A stretch of 64,000 nt of DNA from Paenibacillus nuruki (GCF_001721045.1 NZ_MDER01000025.1:62001-126000), one strand, 5' to 3'; positions 8,030 to 17,057 are shown, counted from the stretch's first letter. The notes: generated from the sequence alone by a model not told the origin. Made by a program: numbers and translations.

Positions 8030-10006
8030 TTAGGCTTTATTAAGCCATACACGCATTTCGCCTATTTGTCGGTTCGCCCAGCAGTAATAAGGAATTAGAC
8101 GTAACGCTGTAGACGTATACGTTTGAGGAGCTTTAGAAGCATATAATACATCTTCCCACTCTGGTTCTATATTTCTTTTTCGAGCTTCTACTTTAATCGT
8201 GCCTACTCCACCTAATAATTGTTCATCAAATTCATACTCATATGTCTGATCTTGCGTTAACTGAACCAAATGCAAATGCTCTCCATTATCAACCTCTTCT
8301 GCACAATATATAAATGGCCCTCGACCTATAGCAACTTTGCCTGTATCCGCCCGTACTAATGGATGAGCGGTATATTCTTTAATCTCCATCGGTAACTTCA
8401 ATTCTAGCTTGTCATTACTACGCCAGATTCGATCAATGTGTATATATCCGTTGATGGGGTCTGTATCTATAGGATTACCATTTAACAATAAAGAATAATG
8501 TTCAGCCCAGTATGGCAATCTAATGGCTAATGTAAACGAAGTGGATTGCTTCATCTGTGTGACTATAGAAACATCACCTTCCCATGGCAAATTAGTAATT
8601 TGCTCCAATTGCACAGGATGATCATTGATCTCTAACTCTGTTGTATGGGTCATAAATAAATGAGTGTATATCGTATTTGTGTCTGCTTGAATAGTATAAA
8701 TATATTTGTGAAGTGATGTTAATAAGCGAGCTAGATTCGGCGGACAACAAGCACAACCGAACCATTCTGGTCTTGTAAATTTCACATGACTTTTCCCCGG
8801 ATCATGACGGCTACTTTCTGGATGCACTTCTAGCGGATTGACATAAAAGAAATGCTTACCATCCAGCGCCATACCACCAATAGCAGTATTGTATAAGGCA
8901 CGTTCTAGCACATCTGCATATTCAGATCTCGCTTCATTTTTGAGCATATTAAAGGCAAAAAAGATTAATCCGATCGAAGCACAAGTCTCACAATACATCG
9001 TATCATTAGGTAAATCATAATCGAGTGTAAATGCTTCTCCATCTACTGTTGATCCTATTCCTCCTGTAATATACATGCGCTTGTTGATTATATTTTTCCA
9101 AAGACGACGACAACCTTCTAACATCGCGGTATCCCCTGCTAATAAGGCAACATCTGCCATAGCAGTACACATATAGACTAATCTTACGGCATGACCTTCT
9201 GCGGTCTGCTGTTCTAAAATCGGTTGATGTGCTTGATAGTACTCCAGAGGACGATGATTCATACCTTCAATTACAGCTTTGTGACCATTATCTGCTGCTT
9301 GTTGTCTGGCAAAAAATGTTGTATCTGTTCCACGCTCATACAGAAAATAGCGGCTAAGCTCCAGATAACGTTGCTCTCCAGTTAATGAATACAATTTGGT
9401 TAATGCTAGCTCTATTTCTTCATGACCATCATAGCCTTGAATCTGATGTTCTTCTTTGCCAAAATGAACATCTATACAGTCTGCTAATCGACAAGCGATC
9501 GTTAATGCTTTTTCATTGTGAGTCGATTCATAATAAGCAACAGCTGCTTCAATAAAATGACCTGCACAATACAATTCATGACTTTCTGCTAATTTTTTAA
9601 ATCTACGCTCTGGTTCTTCGATTGAGAAATACGTATTGAGGTATCCATCTTCCTCTTGTGCTAAAGCAATCAGATCTATCACGCCATCTGCTAATTCTTG
9701 TAACTCTGTATCCGCATGAATCGATAAAGAGTAAGCAACCGCTTCAAGCCATTTGTACACATCACTATCTTGGAAAACCCAACCATAATGATTACCTTGC
9801 TTCAATCCAGCAGCAATTTTGAAATTCTCTATCGCATGACTTTTTTCAGAAGGAATACTATTATCGTTTCTTTCTTTTTCAATCGTAATATTCGCATTAT
9901 CGTTCAATACATTCCATTGGTAAGGAATCATTTCTGTACGTACAAGTTCTCGATAATGAGCCCAGAATGGATCAGTAATCGTAAGTGATTTTAATTGTAA
10001 AGACAT
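8030..10006 (-). CDS. GH127 beta-L-arabinofuranosidase (cytoplasmic)
   Basis: A 658-residue glycoside hydrolase of family 127 (HypBA1 type), which removes beta-L-arabinofuranose from arabino-oligosaccharides such as those of plant hydroxyproline-rich glycoproteins. The zinc/catalytic cluster is intact: Glu340 and Cys342 (YCETCA) and Cys420-Cys421 (GCACCPPN), matching Glu338, Cys340, Cys417 and Cys418 of HypBA1, where a cysteine is the nucleophile. There is no signal peptide, so the substrate must be imported, fitting the co-directional symporter gene 61 bases upstream. The ATG at 10006 has GAGGAG 7 bases upstream; a longer frame to 10060 lacks a site. GH127 also contains other specificities, so the exact sugar is inferred. 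Confidence 0.9.
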   Translation of the reverse strand: MSLQLKSLTITDPFWAHYRELVRTEMIPYQWNVLNDNANITIEKERNDNSIPSEKSHAIENFKIAAGLKQGNHYGWVFQDSDVYKWLEAVAYSLSIHADTELQELADGVIDLIALAQEEDGYLNTYFSIEEPERRFKKLAESHELYCAGHFIEAAVAYYESTHNEKALTIACRLADCIDVHFGKEEHQIQGYDGHEEIELALTKLYSLTGEQRYLELSRYFLYERGTDTTFFARQQAADNGHKAVIEGMNHRPLEYYQAHQPILEQQTAEGHAVRLVYMCTAMADVALLAGDTAMLEGCRRLWKNIINKRMYITGGIGSTVDGEAFTLDYDLPNDTMYCETCASIGLIFFAFNMLKNEARSEYADVLERALYNTAIGGMALDGKHFFYVNPLEVHPESSRHDPGKSHVKFTRPEWFGCACCPPNLARLLTSLHKYIYTIQADTNTIYTHLFMTHTTELEINDHPVQLEQITNLPWEGDVSIVTQMKQSTSFTLAIRLPYWAEHYSLLLNGNPIDTDPINGYIHIDRIWRSNDKLELKLPMEIKEYTAHPLVRADTGKVAIGRGPFIYCAEEVDNGEHLHLVQLTQDQTYEYEFDEQLLGGVGTIKVEARKRNIEPEWEDVLYASKAPQTYTSTALRLIPYYCWANRQIGEMRVWLNKA

Positions 10007-10067
10007 CGTATGTCTCCTCTCATGTTGTACAGTATTGATAGTGATCGACCTATCCATCATTTTGTAT

Positions 10068-11456
10068 TTAAGTATTAGTATGATGTTCTTTAATTAATAA
10101 TTGTCTGCGGATATAACCTTCATTTTTTTCAAAGCGTCGGTAAAATAACATCGGAATAATACCTAAAGCAAATACGATAGCGGGTAACCAGATAAAGACG
10201 AACTGAATACCGGATAATGATTGTGTACTTTGAGCCACATTCGGGACATATCCAAACGAGGACATAAATTGTGTAGGAATAAATCCACCTAGCCCTGAGC
10301 CAGCTTTGATACAAAAAGCACTACCTATCGCTGTCAATATGCCACTTCCACGTAGACCTGATTTCCACTCGCCATAATCTACTGTGTCTGACAACATAGC
10401 AAACGGCATAGAACAAGCAATTCCTGAACCTATACAAGCTACAATCCAGCCTACAATCAATATGCTAATATGATCCCCTGCAAAAAAGAGAACCACTTGT
10501 CCACAGACTGCTAATATAAATCCAAAAATCATCGTTGAATATTTATTCGAAACCTTTACAATAAACGGAATCATAATCATACCAATCACTTGAATAATCG
10601 AAATTCCGTTGATTAAAGGAACCAACTCTTTATGACCAATATTGTATTCAAAATAATAAACCAGTGTAGATGTACGAATCGTTAATGCAATCCAAAACAA
10701 TAGATTAGCAATCACTAAAATAATCCATGGCCAGTTGCCTTTCATTGCTTTAAAGCTTGATTTGAAAGGAATCGTTTTGATTTTTTCTGTATTTATTTCT
10801 TTGAGATCCGCAAAAGCGATCAAAAACATAATAATAGAAACGATTCCAAATACACACAGCGTCCAAAAAAAGCCTTTCTGATCATTACCTGCTCCGAAAA
10901 AAGCCACTAACGGTAAAGTAAATGTTACGGCTGCAAAGTTACCTACATTTCCGCCCACCATTCGAAACGAATTCAAAACAACTCGTTCATCTGGATTTCT
11001 ACTTAAGTTAGGTAAAATAGAAGTGATCGGCGTTGAAATTCCGGTATAGGCTATTCCTGCTAAAATATAAGTGACTGCCGCATAGATCACTTTCGATGTT
11101 CCATCCAAATTGGGCGTTGTAAACGTCAATATGGTAAACACAGCAAATGGGAAACATAACCACAAAAAGTAAGGTCGACTTTGTCCATATTTGGATTTTG
11201 TTCGGTCTACGATAATGCCCCAAAGCGGAGCATCTACCGCATCGACTAGCCGAGTAACTAATAATAATGTTCCTGCTATGCCTACAGATAAACCAAACAC
11301 ATCGGTATAGAAATAAAGTAAGTAGGCACCTATAATGCTGTACAACAAATTACCGCCTGTATCTGTGAGCGCATAACTGATTCTACGATGAAAAGGAACT
11401 TTATCATCTAGAAGAGTAGACTGATGCTCTGGCGAAGATTGGGAAGTAGATTCCAT
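10068..11456 (-). CDS. GPH-family sugar:cation symporter
   Basis: A 462-residue integral membrane transporter with about 12 helices, of the glycoside-pentoside-hexuronide (MelB/XynP/YicJ) family in the MFS superfamily. The typical N-terminal pattern RISYALTDTGGNLLYSIIGAYLL is cut here as RISYALTDTGGN, followed by VDAVDAPLWGIIVDRTKSKYG, the family's loop 2-3 signature. It probably imports arabino- or xylo-oligosaccharides for the GH127 enzyme encoded next in the same operon. AGGAGG lies 7 bases before the ATG. A cre-like palindrome and one copy of the proposed AraC operator lie 50 and 95 bases upstream, so both carbon-catabolite repression and substrate induction are likely. Confidence 0.92.
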   Translation of the reverse strand: MESTSQSSPEHQSTLLDDKVPFHRRISYALTDTGGNLLYSIIGAYLLYFYTDVFGLSVGIAGTLLLVTRLVDAVDAPLWGIIVDRTKSKYGQSRPYFLWLCFPFAVFTILTFTTPNLDGTSKVIYAAVTYILAGIAYTGISTPITSILPNLSRNPDERVVLNSFRMVGGNVGNFAAVTFTLPLVAFFGAGNDQKGFFWTLCVFGIVSIIMFLIAFADLKEINTEKIKTIPFKSSFKAMKGNWPWIILVIANLLFWIALTIRTSTLVYYFEYNIGHKELVPLINGISIIQVIGMIMIPFIVKVSNKYSTMIFGFILAVCGQVVLFFAGDHISILIVGWIVACIGSGIACSMPFAMLSDTVDYGEWKSGLRGSGILTAIGSAFCIKAGSGLGGFIPTQFMSSFGYVPNVAQSTQSLSGIQFVFIWLPAIVFALGIIPMLFYRRFEKNEGYIRRQLLIKEHHTNT

Positions 11457-11505
11457 AATATAGCCTCCTGATTCAAATCAAATAACAACGATTTCCTTCT
11501 CTAAT

Positions 11506-11519
11506 AGTAAGCGCTTACG
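11506..11519. promoter_or_regulatory. cre-like palindrome upstream of the symporter
   Basis: AGTAAGCGCTTACG matches the CcpA cre consensus TGWAARCGYTWNCW at 12 of 14 positions and contains the perfect 12-base palindrome GTAAGCGCTTAC. It lies 50 bases upstream of the symporter start. Confidence 0.65.
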
Positions 11520-11550
11520 TATGTAAGATAAACTTATGATTTCGTAGGAA

Positions 11551-11570
11551 AGGTATCTATTTCCGACTTT
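11551..11570 (+). promoter_or_regulatory. Candidate AraC-regulator operator, copy 1
   Basis: AGGTAT-N6-CCGACTTT-type motif. It shares 16 of 20 positions with copy 2 and lies in the divergent control region of the symporter and the AraC gene, 95 bases upstream of the symporter start. Confidence 0.5.
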
Positions 11571-11657
11571 ATATTATATTTAAAAAATTAGTTATTTGTA
11601 TACATAGTTGTGCTATACTACCCTCAAAGTACAAATTATTTAGCAAATACATGAGAT

Positions 11658-11677
11658 AGGTATACAAATCCGACTTT
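11658..11677 (+). promoter_or_regulatory. Candidate AraC-regulator operator, copy 2
   Basis: Second copy of the AGGTAT-N6-CCGACTTT motif, 40 bases upstream of the AraC start codon. A half site TGACTTTT (11691-11698) follows exactly 20 bases after CGACTTTT (11671-11678), about two helical turns, as AraC-family direct repeats often do. Confidence 0.5.
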
Positions 11678-11717
11678 TAATATCCAAAACTGACTTTTGA
11701 ATAAGGAGTGTTTACAT

Positions 11718-12671
11718 ATGTTAGTAAAACCGATCTCCAAAATAAACATTGAACGGCCGCTTGCTTATTTTAAATGTGGGCAGTTTGTAAGCGATGAAGG
11801 TTGGAAACACAAACGAATGAAGCTAGAAAAAGATTATGAAGTGATTATTGGCTTAAAAGAAGTGATCTACCTTCAAGTAGGAGACACACAGTATGAAATC
11901 AAGCACGGCGATGTACTGCTTATTAAGCCTGACGTGGAATACTTTGGTTATAAAGCTTCCAAAGCAGGGGCTAGCTTCTTCTGGCTACACTTCTTCCCTC
12001 GTGATCTAACTCAAACAGAATCAGGCGATGAATTTATCAGTCATCTATTTAGTACCCTACTGACAGAACAGAAAAATGAGATTAATCATTATGTATGCTT
12101 ACCTGATTTCTTCTCACTACCGTATCTCGATAAACCTATTATCTTGATGAAGCAGATTTTGGATACGTCTAACACTTCTTATTACAGCACGTACGCAGTA
12201 GATTATCTAGTAACTGAACTGATGATTGAGCTGACTGACAAGTACTTGCAACCTCTTATTCATAATGAGCTTCTACACAAAGAATACAATCAGAAATTTA
12301 TGCAGATTTTAGAATGGATTCGAGTCAATATTTATCATGATCTTACTGTACAGAAAGTAGCAGATACATTTTGTTTTAACGCCGATCATTTGACTCGTTT
12401 ATTCAAGAAAAATCTAGGAATGAGTACGATCCGTTATATTAATACACTCAAGTTAAGTCTGGTCAAAGAGTTATTATGCACCAGCAATGCGTCGATCAAA
12501 GAGATTGCGTATCAATTGCATTTTCGGGATGAAAAGTACTTGATGAAGTTGTTTAAAAATTATGTTGGGATGACGCCTACTCAATTCCGTGACACTTATA
12601 CTAATACCTACATGAATACTGTAACCGTAGACCCTGATATTCCTATTCCAAAGCATCTTTTAACAGAATAA
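11718..12671 (+). CDS. AraC-family transcriptional regulator of the sugar locus
   Basis: A 317-residue regulator with an N-terminal cupin-like sensor domain (residues about 15-150, including EVIYLQVGDTQYEIKHGDVL) and a C-terminal double helix-turn-helix. First HTH: LTVQKVADTFCFNADHLTRLF; second: ASIKEIAYQLHFRDEKYLMKLF, then the family signature VGMTPTQFRD. It probably senses an imported sugar and activates the divergent symporter-GH127 operon and the convergent secreted glycosidase gene. ATG at 11718 is chosen because AAGGAG lies 9 bases upstream; an in-frame ATG at 11697 has none. A repeated motif before it suggests autoregulation. Confidence 0.9.
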   Translation: MLVKPISKINIERPLAYFKCGQFVSDEGWKHKRMKLEKDYEVIIGLKEVIYLQVGDTQYEIKHGDVLLIKPDVEYFGYKASKAGASFFWLHFFPRDLTQTESGDEFISHLFSTLLTEQKNEINHYVCLPDFFSLPYLDKPIILMKQILDTSNTSYYSTYAVDYLVTELMIELTDKYLQPLIHNELLHKEYNQKFMQILEWIRVNIYHDLTVQKVADTFCFNADHLTRLFKKNLGMSTIRYINTLKLSLVKELLCTSNASIKEIAYQLHFRDEKYLMKLFKNYVGMTPTQFRDTYTNTYMNTVTVDPDIPIPKHLLTE

Positions 12672-12707
12672 ATATAACTTATAGAAAAAATAAATATAAC
12701 TTACAGA
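12667..12707 (+). repeat. Short tandem duplication at the end of the AraC gene
   Basis: Two 19-base copies, 12667-12685 and 12689-12707, differ at one position and are offset by 22 bases. The first copy includes the AraC stop codon, so the duplication extends only the untranslated tail. Confidence 0.7.
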
Positions 12708-12708
12708 C

Positions 12709-12759
12709 AAAAACGTGCTCACCCTTATTCTACATTCGAATATGGGAAGCACGTTTTTT
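12709..12759. terminator. Bidirectional terminator between the AraC and secreted glycosidase genes
   Basis: AAAAACGTGCT (12709-12719) pairs with AGCACGTTTTT (12748-12758), with A and T runs on the two sides. It lies between two convergent genes and can serve both. Confidence 0.75.
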
Positions 12760-12784
12760 ATGAATGTAAGATTAGACTATTGGA

Positions 12785-14896
12785 CTATTTAACTTCAATA
12801 TAATCCAGTTCTGCATATCCTGTACCTTTATTGAATGCAATCGTATTTTCGCCTTGTTTCAATGTTACAGGAACAGTGATAATTTTGCGTGTTCCTATAT
12901 TCGGAATATTAGCGATCCATCCTCCTGTTTTTGGATACGTAATGGTAGTGGATGCTTGATTATTAACAGATATATTTTGCGTAGAATCGCCTGTTGTTCC
13001 ATTACCATAACCTACTTCCATCTTATACGTTCCACCTTTTGGAGCATATACAGAGAAAGTCACCGAACTATTTGAATTATCTATATTTCCTACAAACTGG
13101 CGATTAGAAGCAAAGGAACTTCTTGCCACTCTAGCATCATTGATTTTGGCATCTTCTGCTTCTACTCTTACTTTAAAATCACCTACAGGCTGCAATTGAA
13201 TATAATCTAGCTCTGCAGAACCTACTGTGCCTTTATTCAGTTTCAATACATTACTTCCTGCTTGCAAAGAAATTTGAGTCTGAGCTGTATTACTATTTCC
13301 TTCAGATAACCAACCACCTGTTGTTGGATATTGAACAGTTGTGTTCGCTTGATTATTTACAGTTAATTGCTGCGTAGATACAGCTTGAGTTCCGTTGGCA
13401 TACCCAATATTCAGGCGATAATTACCTGCTGTAGGAACATTTACTTTAAATTGAACATAGCTATCCGGGTTGTCTATCTGACCTACATATTTGCTATCTG
13501 AAGCATTAACATTATTAAATACATTGGCTCCATGAACATCTGCATTTTCAGCTTCATAACGGCTAATAGAAGATTGATTTCCTGGAGTAATCACCAATCG
13601 ATAAGCAGAAGATTCTTTCAAATTGCTTACGGGTACCGAGATCTGACCATTTTTGATCGTAAAGTTACCTTCAAATTCATTTGTTGGTTGACTTACTGCG
13701 GTATCTACTCCATACCACGGTGTACTTTCTACTTTGACATGAGCTGTACCAGAGAAGTAAGGGAGTGCTTGGAATCCTTTGACGACTACATTACGATTGC
13801 CATTTCCCCCACCCAATACTACATCTGCTTCTTGCTTCGTATGATCTACACTGGCAATACCATCCAAATCTAAAGCTGTTGGATTAGCAGGTGTAGTCAT
13901 CGCCATCTGACCAGACATATCACCATACCATTTATACATCCACCATGCTCCATTGGCAGCACCTGTATCTGTAATTAGGTTACTGAGACGACCTGGACGG
14001 AACCAAAATGCAATATTAGCTGTATCTACATCAGAACGTTCAAATTCAGCGATATACCGCAACATATTGCCTGGAACTGCTTGTTCTGAAACTACACCAT
14101 ATTCATTAATGCTAATAGGCACATGCTTAATCCCTAGCTCTGTTTCCAAAGCACGATAAGCTTTCATATGATTCGAAATGTACTGTGGTGCAGGTCCATC
14201 TAGATATTCTCCTTCAGGTGCTCCCAATTCATGCCAGGATATAATATCTGGCAATACATTGTTATCTCGTGCATAAGTTAAAAAGTCTCTCAGCCAACTT
14301 TCGTTATAATTAGTAATACTTGGCCCTATAATTTTGGTGTTTTTGTCTTTAGCTTTGACGCGTAGATATGTTTTTTTCCAACCTTCATTAAATGATCCTG
14401 CGGCTGCTGTATTCCATGTTCCATCTGGTTCATTCCATAATTCATAGCCGTATATGTTCTTCGCACCTGACTTCAATCTAGCATCTACGATACTATCTAC
14501 TTTCTTATACCAATCGTCCCAACCTACCCATTTATAAGGGAAATTCGGATAAATATCTGGCATTCGTATCGTCACTTGTGCTCCATTCCGTTCAGCGATC
14601 GGAGCGACTTTTAAGGCATCACCGATAGGTGTTGTTTCTCCATTTGGTAATTGTCCTCCATTTGGAGCCATTTGTGTAAACATTTTAGGCTTTGTGGGAG
14701 CAATAAGATGATCAGCTGGTCTACCTTCTTCTGCTAATCCATACAATGAACCCGAAGCTACATGGGTCACCGGTCTATATTGATTAGCCAAATCTACAGT
14801 AAATGATGCAGGTACGGCAGCAGTAGCTGGCGCAGGGGTAACAGAAAAAACAGTAAGTAATAATGCTCCACTCAATAAAACAGCTAACTTTTTCAA
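12785..14896 (-). CDS. Secreted clan GH-A glycosidase (GH39-like) with two C-terminal carbohydrate-binding modules
   Basis: A 703-residue exported enzyme. Residues 1-27 are a signal peptide (MKKLAVLLSGALLLTVF...ATAA). The catalytic domain spans about 30-330: acid/base Glu156 in YELWNEPDG and probable nucleophile Glu265 in SINEYG, the clan GH-A pattern, most like GH39. A beta-rich region reaches residue 440. Two related CBM35/CBM6-like modules follow, at 447-569 (starting YEAENA) and 576-703 (starting VEAEDA), each ending AELDYI. It probably trims arabinan or xylan side chains outside the cell, feeding the symporter and GH127. The family number is uncertain. It is controlled by its own upstream region with a cre-like site and operator copy 3. 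Confidence 0.85.
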   Translation of the reverse strand: MKKLAVLLSGALLLTVFSVTPAPATAAVPASFTVDLANQYRPVTHVASGSLYGLAEEGRPADHLIAPTKPKMFTQMAPNGGQLPNGETTPIGDALKVAPIAERNGAQVTIRMPDIYPNFPYKWVGWDDWYKKVDSIVDARLKSGAKNIYGYELWNEPDGTWNTAAAGSFNEGWKKTYLRVKAKDKNTKIIGPSITNYNESWLRDFLTYARDNNVLPDIISWHELGAPEGEYLDGPAPQYISNHMKAYRALETELGIKHVPISINEYGVVSEQAVPGNMLRYIAEFERSDVDTANIAFWFRPGRLSNLITDTGAANGAWWMYKWYGDMSGQMAMTTPANPTALDLDGIASVDHTKQEADVVLGGGNGNRNVVVKGFQALPYFSGTAHVKVESTPWYGVDTAVSQPTNEFEGNFTIKNGQISVPVSNLKESSAYRLVITPGNQSSISRYEAENADVHGANVFNNVNASDSKYVGQIDNPDSYVQFKVNVPTAGNYRLNIGYANGTQAVSTQQLTVNNQANTTVQYPTTGGWLSEGNSNTAQTQISLQAGSNVLKLNKGTVGSAELDYIQLQPVGDFKVRVEAEDAKINDARVARSSFASNRQFVGNIDNSNSSVTFSVYAPKGGTYKMEVGYGNGTTGDSTQNISVNNQASTTITYPKTGGWIANIPNIGTRKIITVPVTLKQGENTIAFNKGTGYAELDYIEVK

Positions 14897-14940
14897 ATGT
14901 CATCACCTTTTCTAGTTGTATTTTGAAATCTAATCATCAA

Positions 14941-14954
14941 ATAGAGCGCTTTCA
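14941..14954. promoter_or_regulatory. cre-like site upstream of the secreted glycosidase
   Basis: Read on the minus strand, TGAAAGCGCTCTAT matches 12 of 14 positions of the CcpA cre consensus. It is 45 bases upstream of the start codon, where CcpA would repress on preferred sugars. Confidence 0.6.
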
Positions 14955-14958
14955 AAAT

Positions 14959-14972
14959 ACGGTGGCCACCGT
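14959..14972. promoter_or_regulatory. Perfect 14-base palindrome, candidate operator
   Basis: ACGGTGGCCACCGT is an exact inverted repeat five bases beyond the cre-like site. It is strikingly GC-rich in an AT-rich spacer. The binding protein is unknown. Confidence 0.5.
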
Positions 14973-15055
14973 GGTATCCTTTTGATACAAGTTATAACTT
15001 ATACTCTAAGGTTATTGGTTTTCCACAAATGAGTAAACTCAAAAAAACGTAGGAA

Positions 15056-15075
15056 GAGTGTCAATTACCGACTTG
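15056..15075 (+). promoter_or_regulatory. Candidate AraC-regulator operator, copy 3
   Basis: GAGTGTCAATTACCGACTTG shares 14 of 20 positions with copy 1, including the full CCGACTT core. It lies 160 bases upstream of the secreted glycosidase gene. Confidence 0.4.
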
Positions 15076-15159
15076 TTGAGTGAGGTGAGACCTATCATTT
15101 TGTGGGTGTTTTGTGGGCATTGCTTGAAAATGGTTAACATAATTTATTCTTACATAAAA

Positions 15160-15196
15160 TAAAAAAAGCCCTTAACGCTTAGAGCGCTAAGGGCTT
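15160..15196 (-). terminator. Terminator of the glnRA operon
   Basis: A 14-bp stem with one mismatch (AAGCCCTTA-CGCT at 15166-15179 with its partner at 15183-15196) ends in seven T residues on the minus strand, 7 bases past the glnA stop. Confidence 0.88.
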
Positions 15197-15203
15197 ACTT
15201 ATC

Positions 15204-16541
15204 TTAATACATCGTCAAGTACTGGTCACGTTCCCATTGGTGCACTTGAGTCCGATACATATCCCATTCAATTTCTTTTAATTCATAGAAATGAGCAAGA
15301 GCATGTTCGCCTAGTGCAGAGACAACGATCTCGTCACGTAATAATTCGTGTAACGCTTCTTTCAAGTCGCCTGGAAGACTAGGAATACCTTCGTCAATAC
15401 GCTCGTCTTCAGACATTACATAGATATTACGATCTACTGGCTTCGGCAAGTTCAACTTGCGCTCAATACCATCAAGACCTGCTTTCAACATTACCGCTAA
15501 TACTAGGTAAGGGTTAGCTGTTGGATCTGGATTACGTACTTCGATACGTGTGCTTAGACCGCGTGAAGCCGGGATACGGATCATCGGGCTACGGTTACTT
15601 GCTGACCAAGCTACATAGCAAGGTGCTTCATAACCAGGCACAAGACGTTTGTAAGAGTTAACTGTAGGATTCGTGATCGCTGCCATAGAACGAGCATGCT
15701 TCAGAATACCTGCCATGTAATAACGTGCAGTTTGGCTTAAGCCCAACTCATCACTTTCTTCATAAAAGGCATTAACATCACCTTGGAACAAGGATTGGTG
15801 ACAGTGCATACCTGATCCATTCATACCAAACAAAGGCTTAGGCATAAATGTAGCATGTAGTCCATGTTGACGAGCGATCGTTTTAACAACTAATTTGAAC
15901 GTTTGAATTTGATCTGCTGCTTGAAGAGCATTGGTATATTTGAAATCAATCTCATGCTGTCCTGGAGCCACTTCATGATGAGATGCTTCAACTTCAAAGC
16001 CCATTTCTTCAAGAGTAATAACGATCTCACGACGGCAGTTTTCTCCTAGATCCATTGGAGCCAAGTCAAAATATCCACCTTGATCATTCAATTCGTCTGT
16101 AGGATTACCATTCGCATCAGTACGGAACAAGAAGAATTCAGGTTCTGGTCCAACGTTCATTGCTGTAAAACCAAGTGCATCTGCTTCTTTTAGATTGCGT
16201 TTCAAAATACCACGCGGATCTCCTGCGAATGGTGTACCATCTGGCATGTATACATCACAAATCAGACGAGCTACACGATTTTCAGTCACCCAAGGGAAAA
16301 TAACCCAAGTGTCTAGATCAGGATACAGATACATATCTGATTCTTCAATACGTACATAACCTTCGATAGAAGAACCATCAAACATCATTTTGTTATCCAA
16401 TGCTTTTTCCAATTGACTCACTGGAATTTCCACGTTTTTGATTGTGCCCATCAAATCGGTGAATTGCAGACGGATAAATCGTACATTTTCCTCTTTCGCT
16501 ATGCGCGAAATGTCTTCTCTTGTATAACTTTTGTAACTCAC
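15204..16541 (-). CDS. glnA: Glutamine synthetase type I-alpha
   Basis: The dodecameric enzyme makes glutamine from glutamate, ammonia and ATP. At 445 residues it fits the GSI-alpha class of Firmicutes, which lacks the adenylylation loop and is controlled by feedback and by GlnR binding. Visible motifs: FDGSSIEGY early in the protein, MHCHQSLF, the ATP-site stretch [17 protein letters not shown], and NRSPMIRIP. The start is GTG with GAGGAGAGGG upstream. It is the second gene of the glnRA operon, 24 bases after glnR, and both depend on the GlnR-box promoter before glnR. Confidence 0.97.
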   Translation of the reverse strand: MSYKSYTREDISRIAKEENVRFIRLQFTDLMGTIKNVEIPVSQLEKALDNKMMFDGSSIEGYVRIEESDMYLYPDLDTWVIFPWVTENRVARLICDVYMPDGTPFAGDPRGILKRNLKEADALGFTAMNVGPEPEFFLFRTDANGNPTDELNDQGGYFDLAPMDLGENCRREIVITLEEMGFEVEASHHEVAPGQHEIDFKYTNALQAADQIQTFKLVVKTIARQHGLHATFMPKPLFGMNGSGMHCHQSLFQGDVNAFYEESDELGLSQTARYYMAGILKHARSMAAITNPTVNSYKRLVPGYEAPCYVAWSASNRSPMIRIPASRGLSTRIEVRNPDPTANPYLVLAVMLKAGLDGIERKLNLPKPVDRNIYVMSEDERIDEGIPSLPGDLKEALHELLRDEIVVSALGEHALAHFYELKEIEWDMYRTQVHQWERDQYLTMY

Positions 16542-16565
16542 GCTACCCTCTCCTCTTTACGCTAT

Positions 16566-16979
16566 TTATTTTTTGTTAAAGAATCGGGATAATTCCCCTT
16601 GGATAAGCGATACTTGTCCCGGGCGTTTGCCTGTGACAAGCTGCTGCTTAAGCATACGATGAAGTTGGGAATCTGACAATTCCCTACGACGTTCTTCTGT
16701 ATCGGCTGTGATCACAGTTGCTTCTTCCGATTCTTTCGATACCGGATTCATCACTTGCTTGATCCCAGCGATATTCACGCCTTTTTCAATTAAAGCTTTA
16801 ATTTCAAGTAACCGTTCTACATCGTTAAAAGAAAATAAACGCTGATTACCTGAAGTACGTGCAGGTACGATCAAATTATGCTGTTCATAATAGCGAATCT
16901 GTCTTGCCGACAAATCCGTCAATTTCATAACAATCCCTATAGGGAACAGCGCCATATTTCTCCGAATTTCATCACCCAT
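16566..16979 (-). CDS. glnR: MerR-family nitrogen repressor GlnR
   Basis: A 137-residue MerR-type regulator that represses glnRA when nitrogen is plentiful, through feedback-inhibited glutamine synthetase. The opening MGDEIRRNMALFPIGIV closely parallels B. subtilis GlnR and supports this start. The winged HTH is LSARQIRYYEQHNLIVPAR, followed by RLFSFNDVERLLEIKALIEKG and the dimerisation helix. The C-terminal tail (QGELSRFFNKK) is the part that contacts GlnA in B. subtilis. Its own promoter carries two GlnR-type operators. Confidence 0.97.
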   Translation of the reverse strand: MGDEIRRNMALFPIGIVMKLTDLSARQIRYYEQHNLIVPARTSGNQRLFSFNDVERLLEIKALIEKGVNIAGIKQVMNPVSKESEEATVITADTEERRRELSDSQLHRMLKQQLVTGKRPGQVSLIQGELSRFFNKK

Positions 16980-17015
16980 ATATTCATCAACCTTCCACTA
17001 ATCTATTCACTATTC

Positions 17016-17031
17016 TGTTACCTATTGTACA
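17016..17031. promoter_or_regulatory. Second GlnR-type operator, imperfect
   Basis: TGTTA-N6-GTACA resembles the GlnR/TnrA box TGTNA-N7-TNACA with one base less in the spacer. It covers the -10 of the glnR promoter. Confidence 0.5.
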
Positions 17032-17052
17032 TATCCTGATATAAAGCGTCAA
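17024..17052 (-). promoter_or_regulatory. glnRA promoter
   Basis: On the minus strand TTGACG (17047-17052) and TACAAT (17024-17029) are 17 bases apart, flanked by the two GlnR operators. Confidence 0.8.
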
Positions 17053-17057
17053 TAACA

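Larger units (their letters stand above)
14897..15203. other. 307-base control region between the secreted glycosidase and glnA
   Basis: No gene is visible. Moving right from the glycosidase start, the region holds a cre-like site, a perfect 14-base palindrome, a third copy of the proposed AraC operator, and the glnA terminator. Most of it is therefore regulatory DNA for the glycosidase gene. Confidence 0.7.

Noticed and set aside
10007-10060. Longer N-terminus for the GH127 enzyme
   Set aside because: The extension contains the GAGGAG site itself and has no homologous look; the start at 10006 has ideal spacing.
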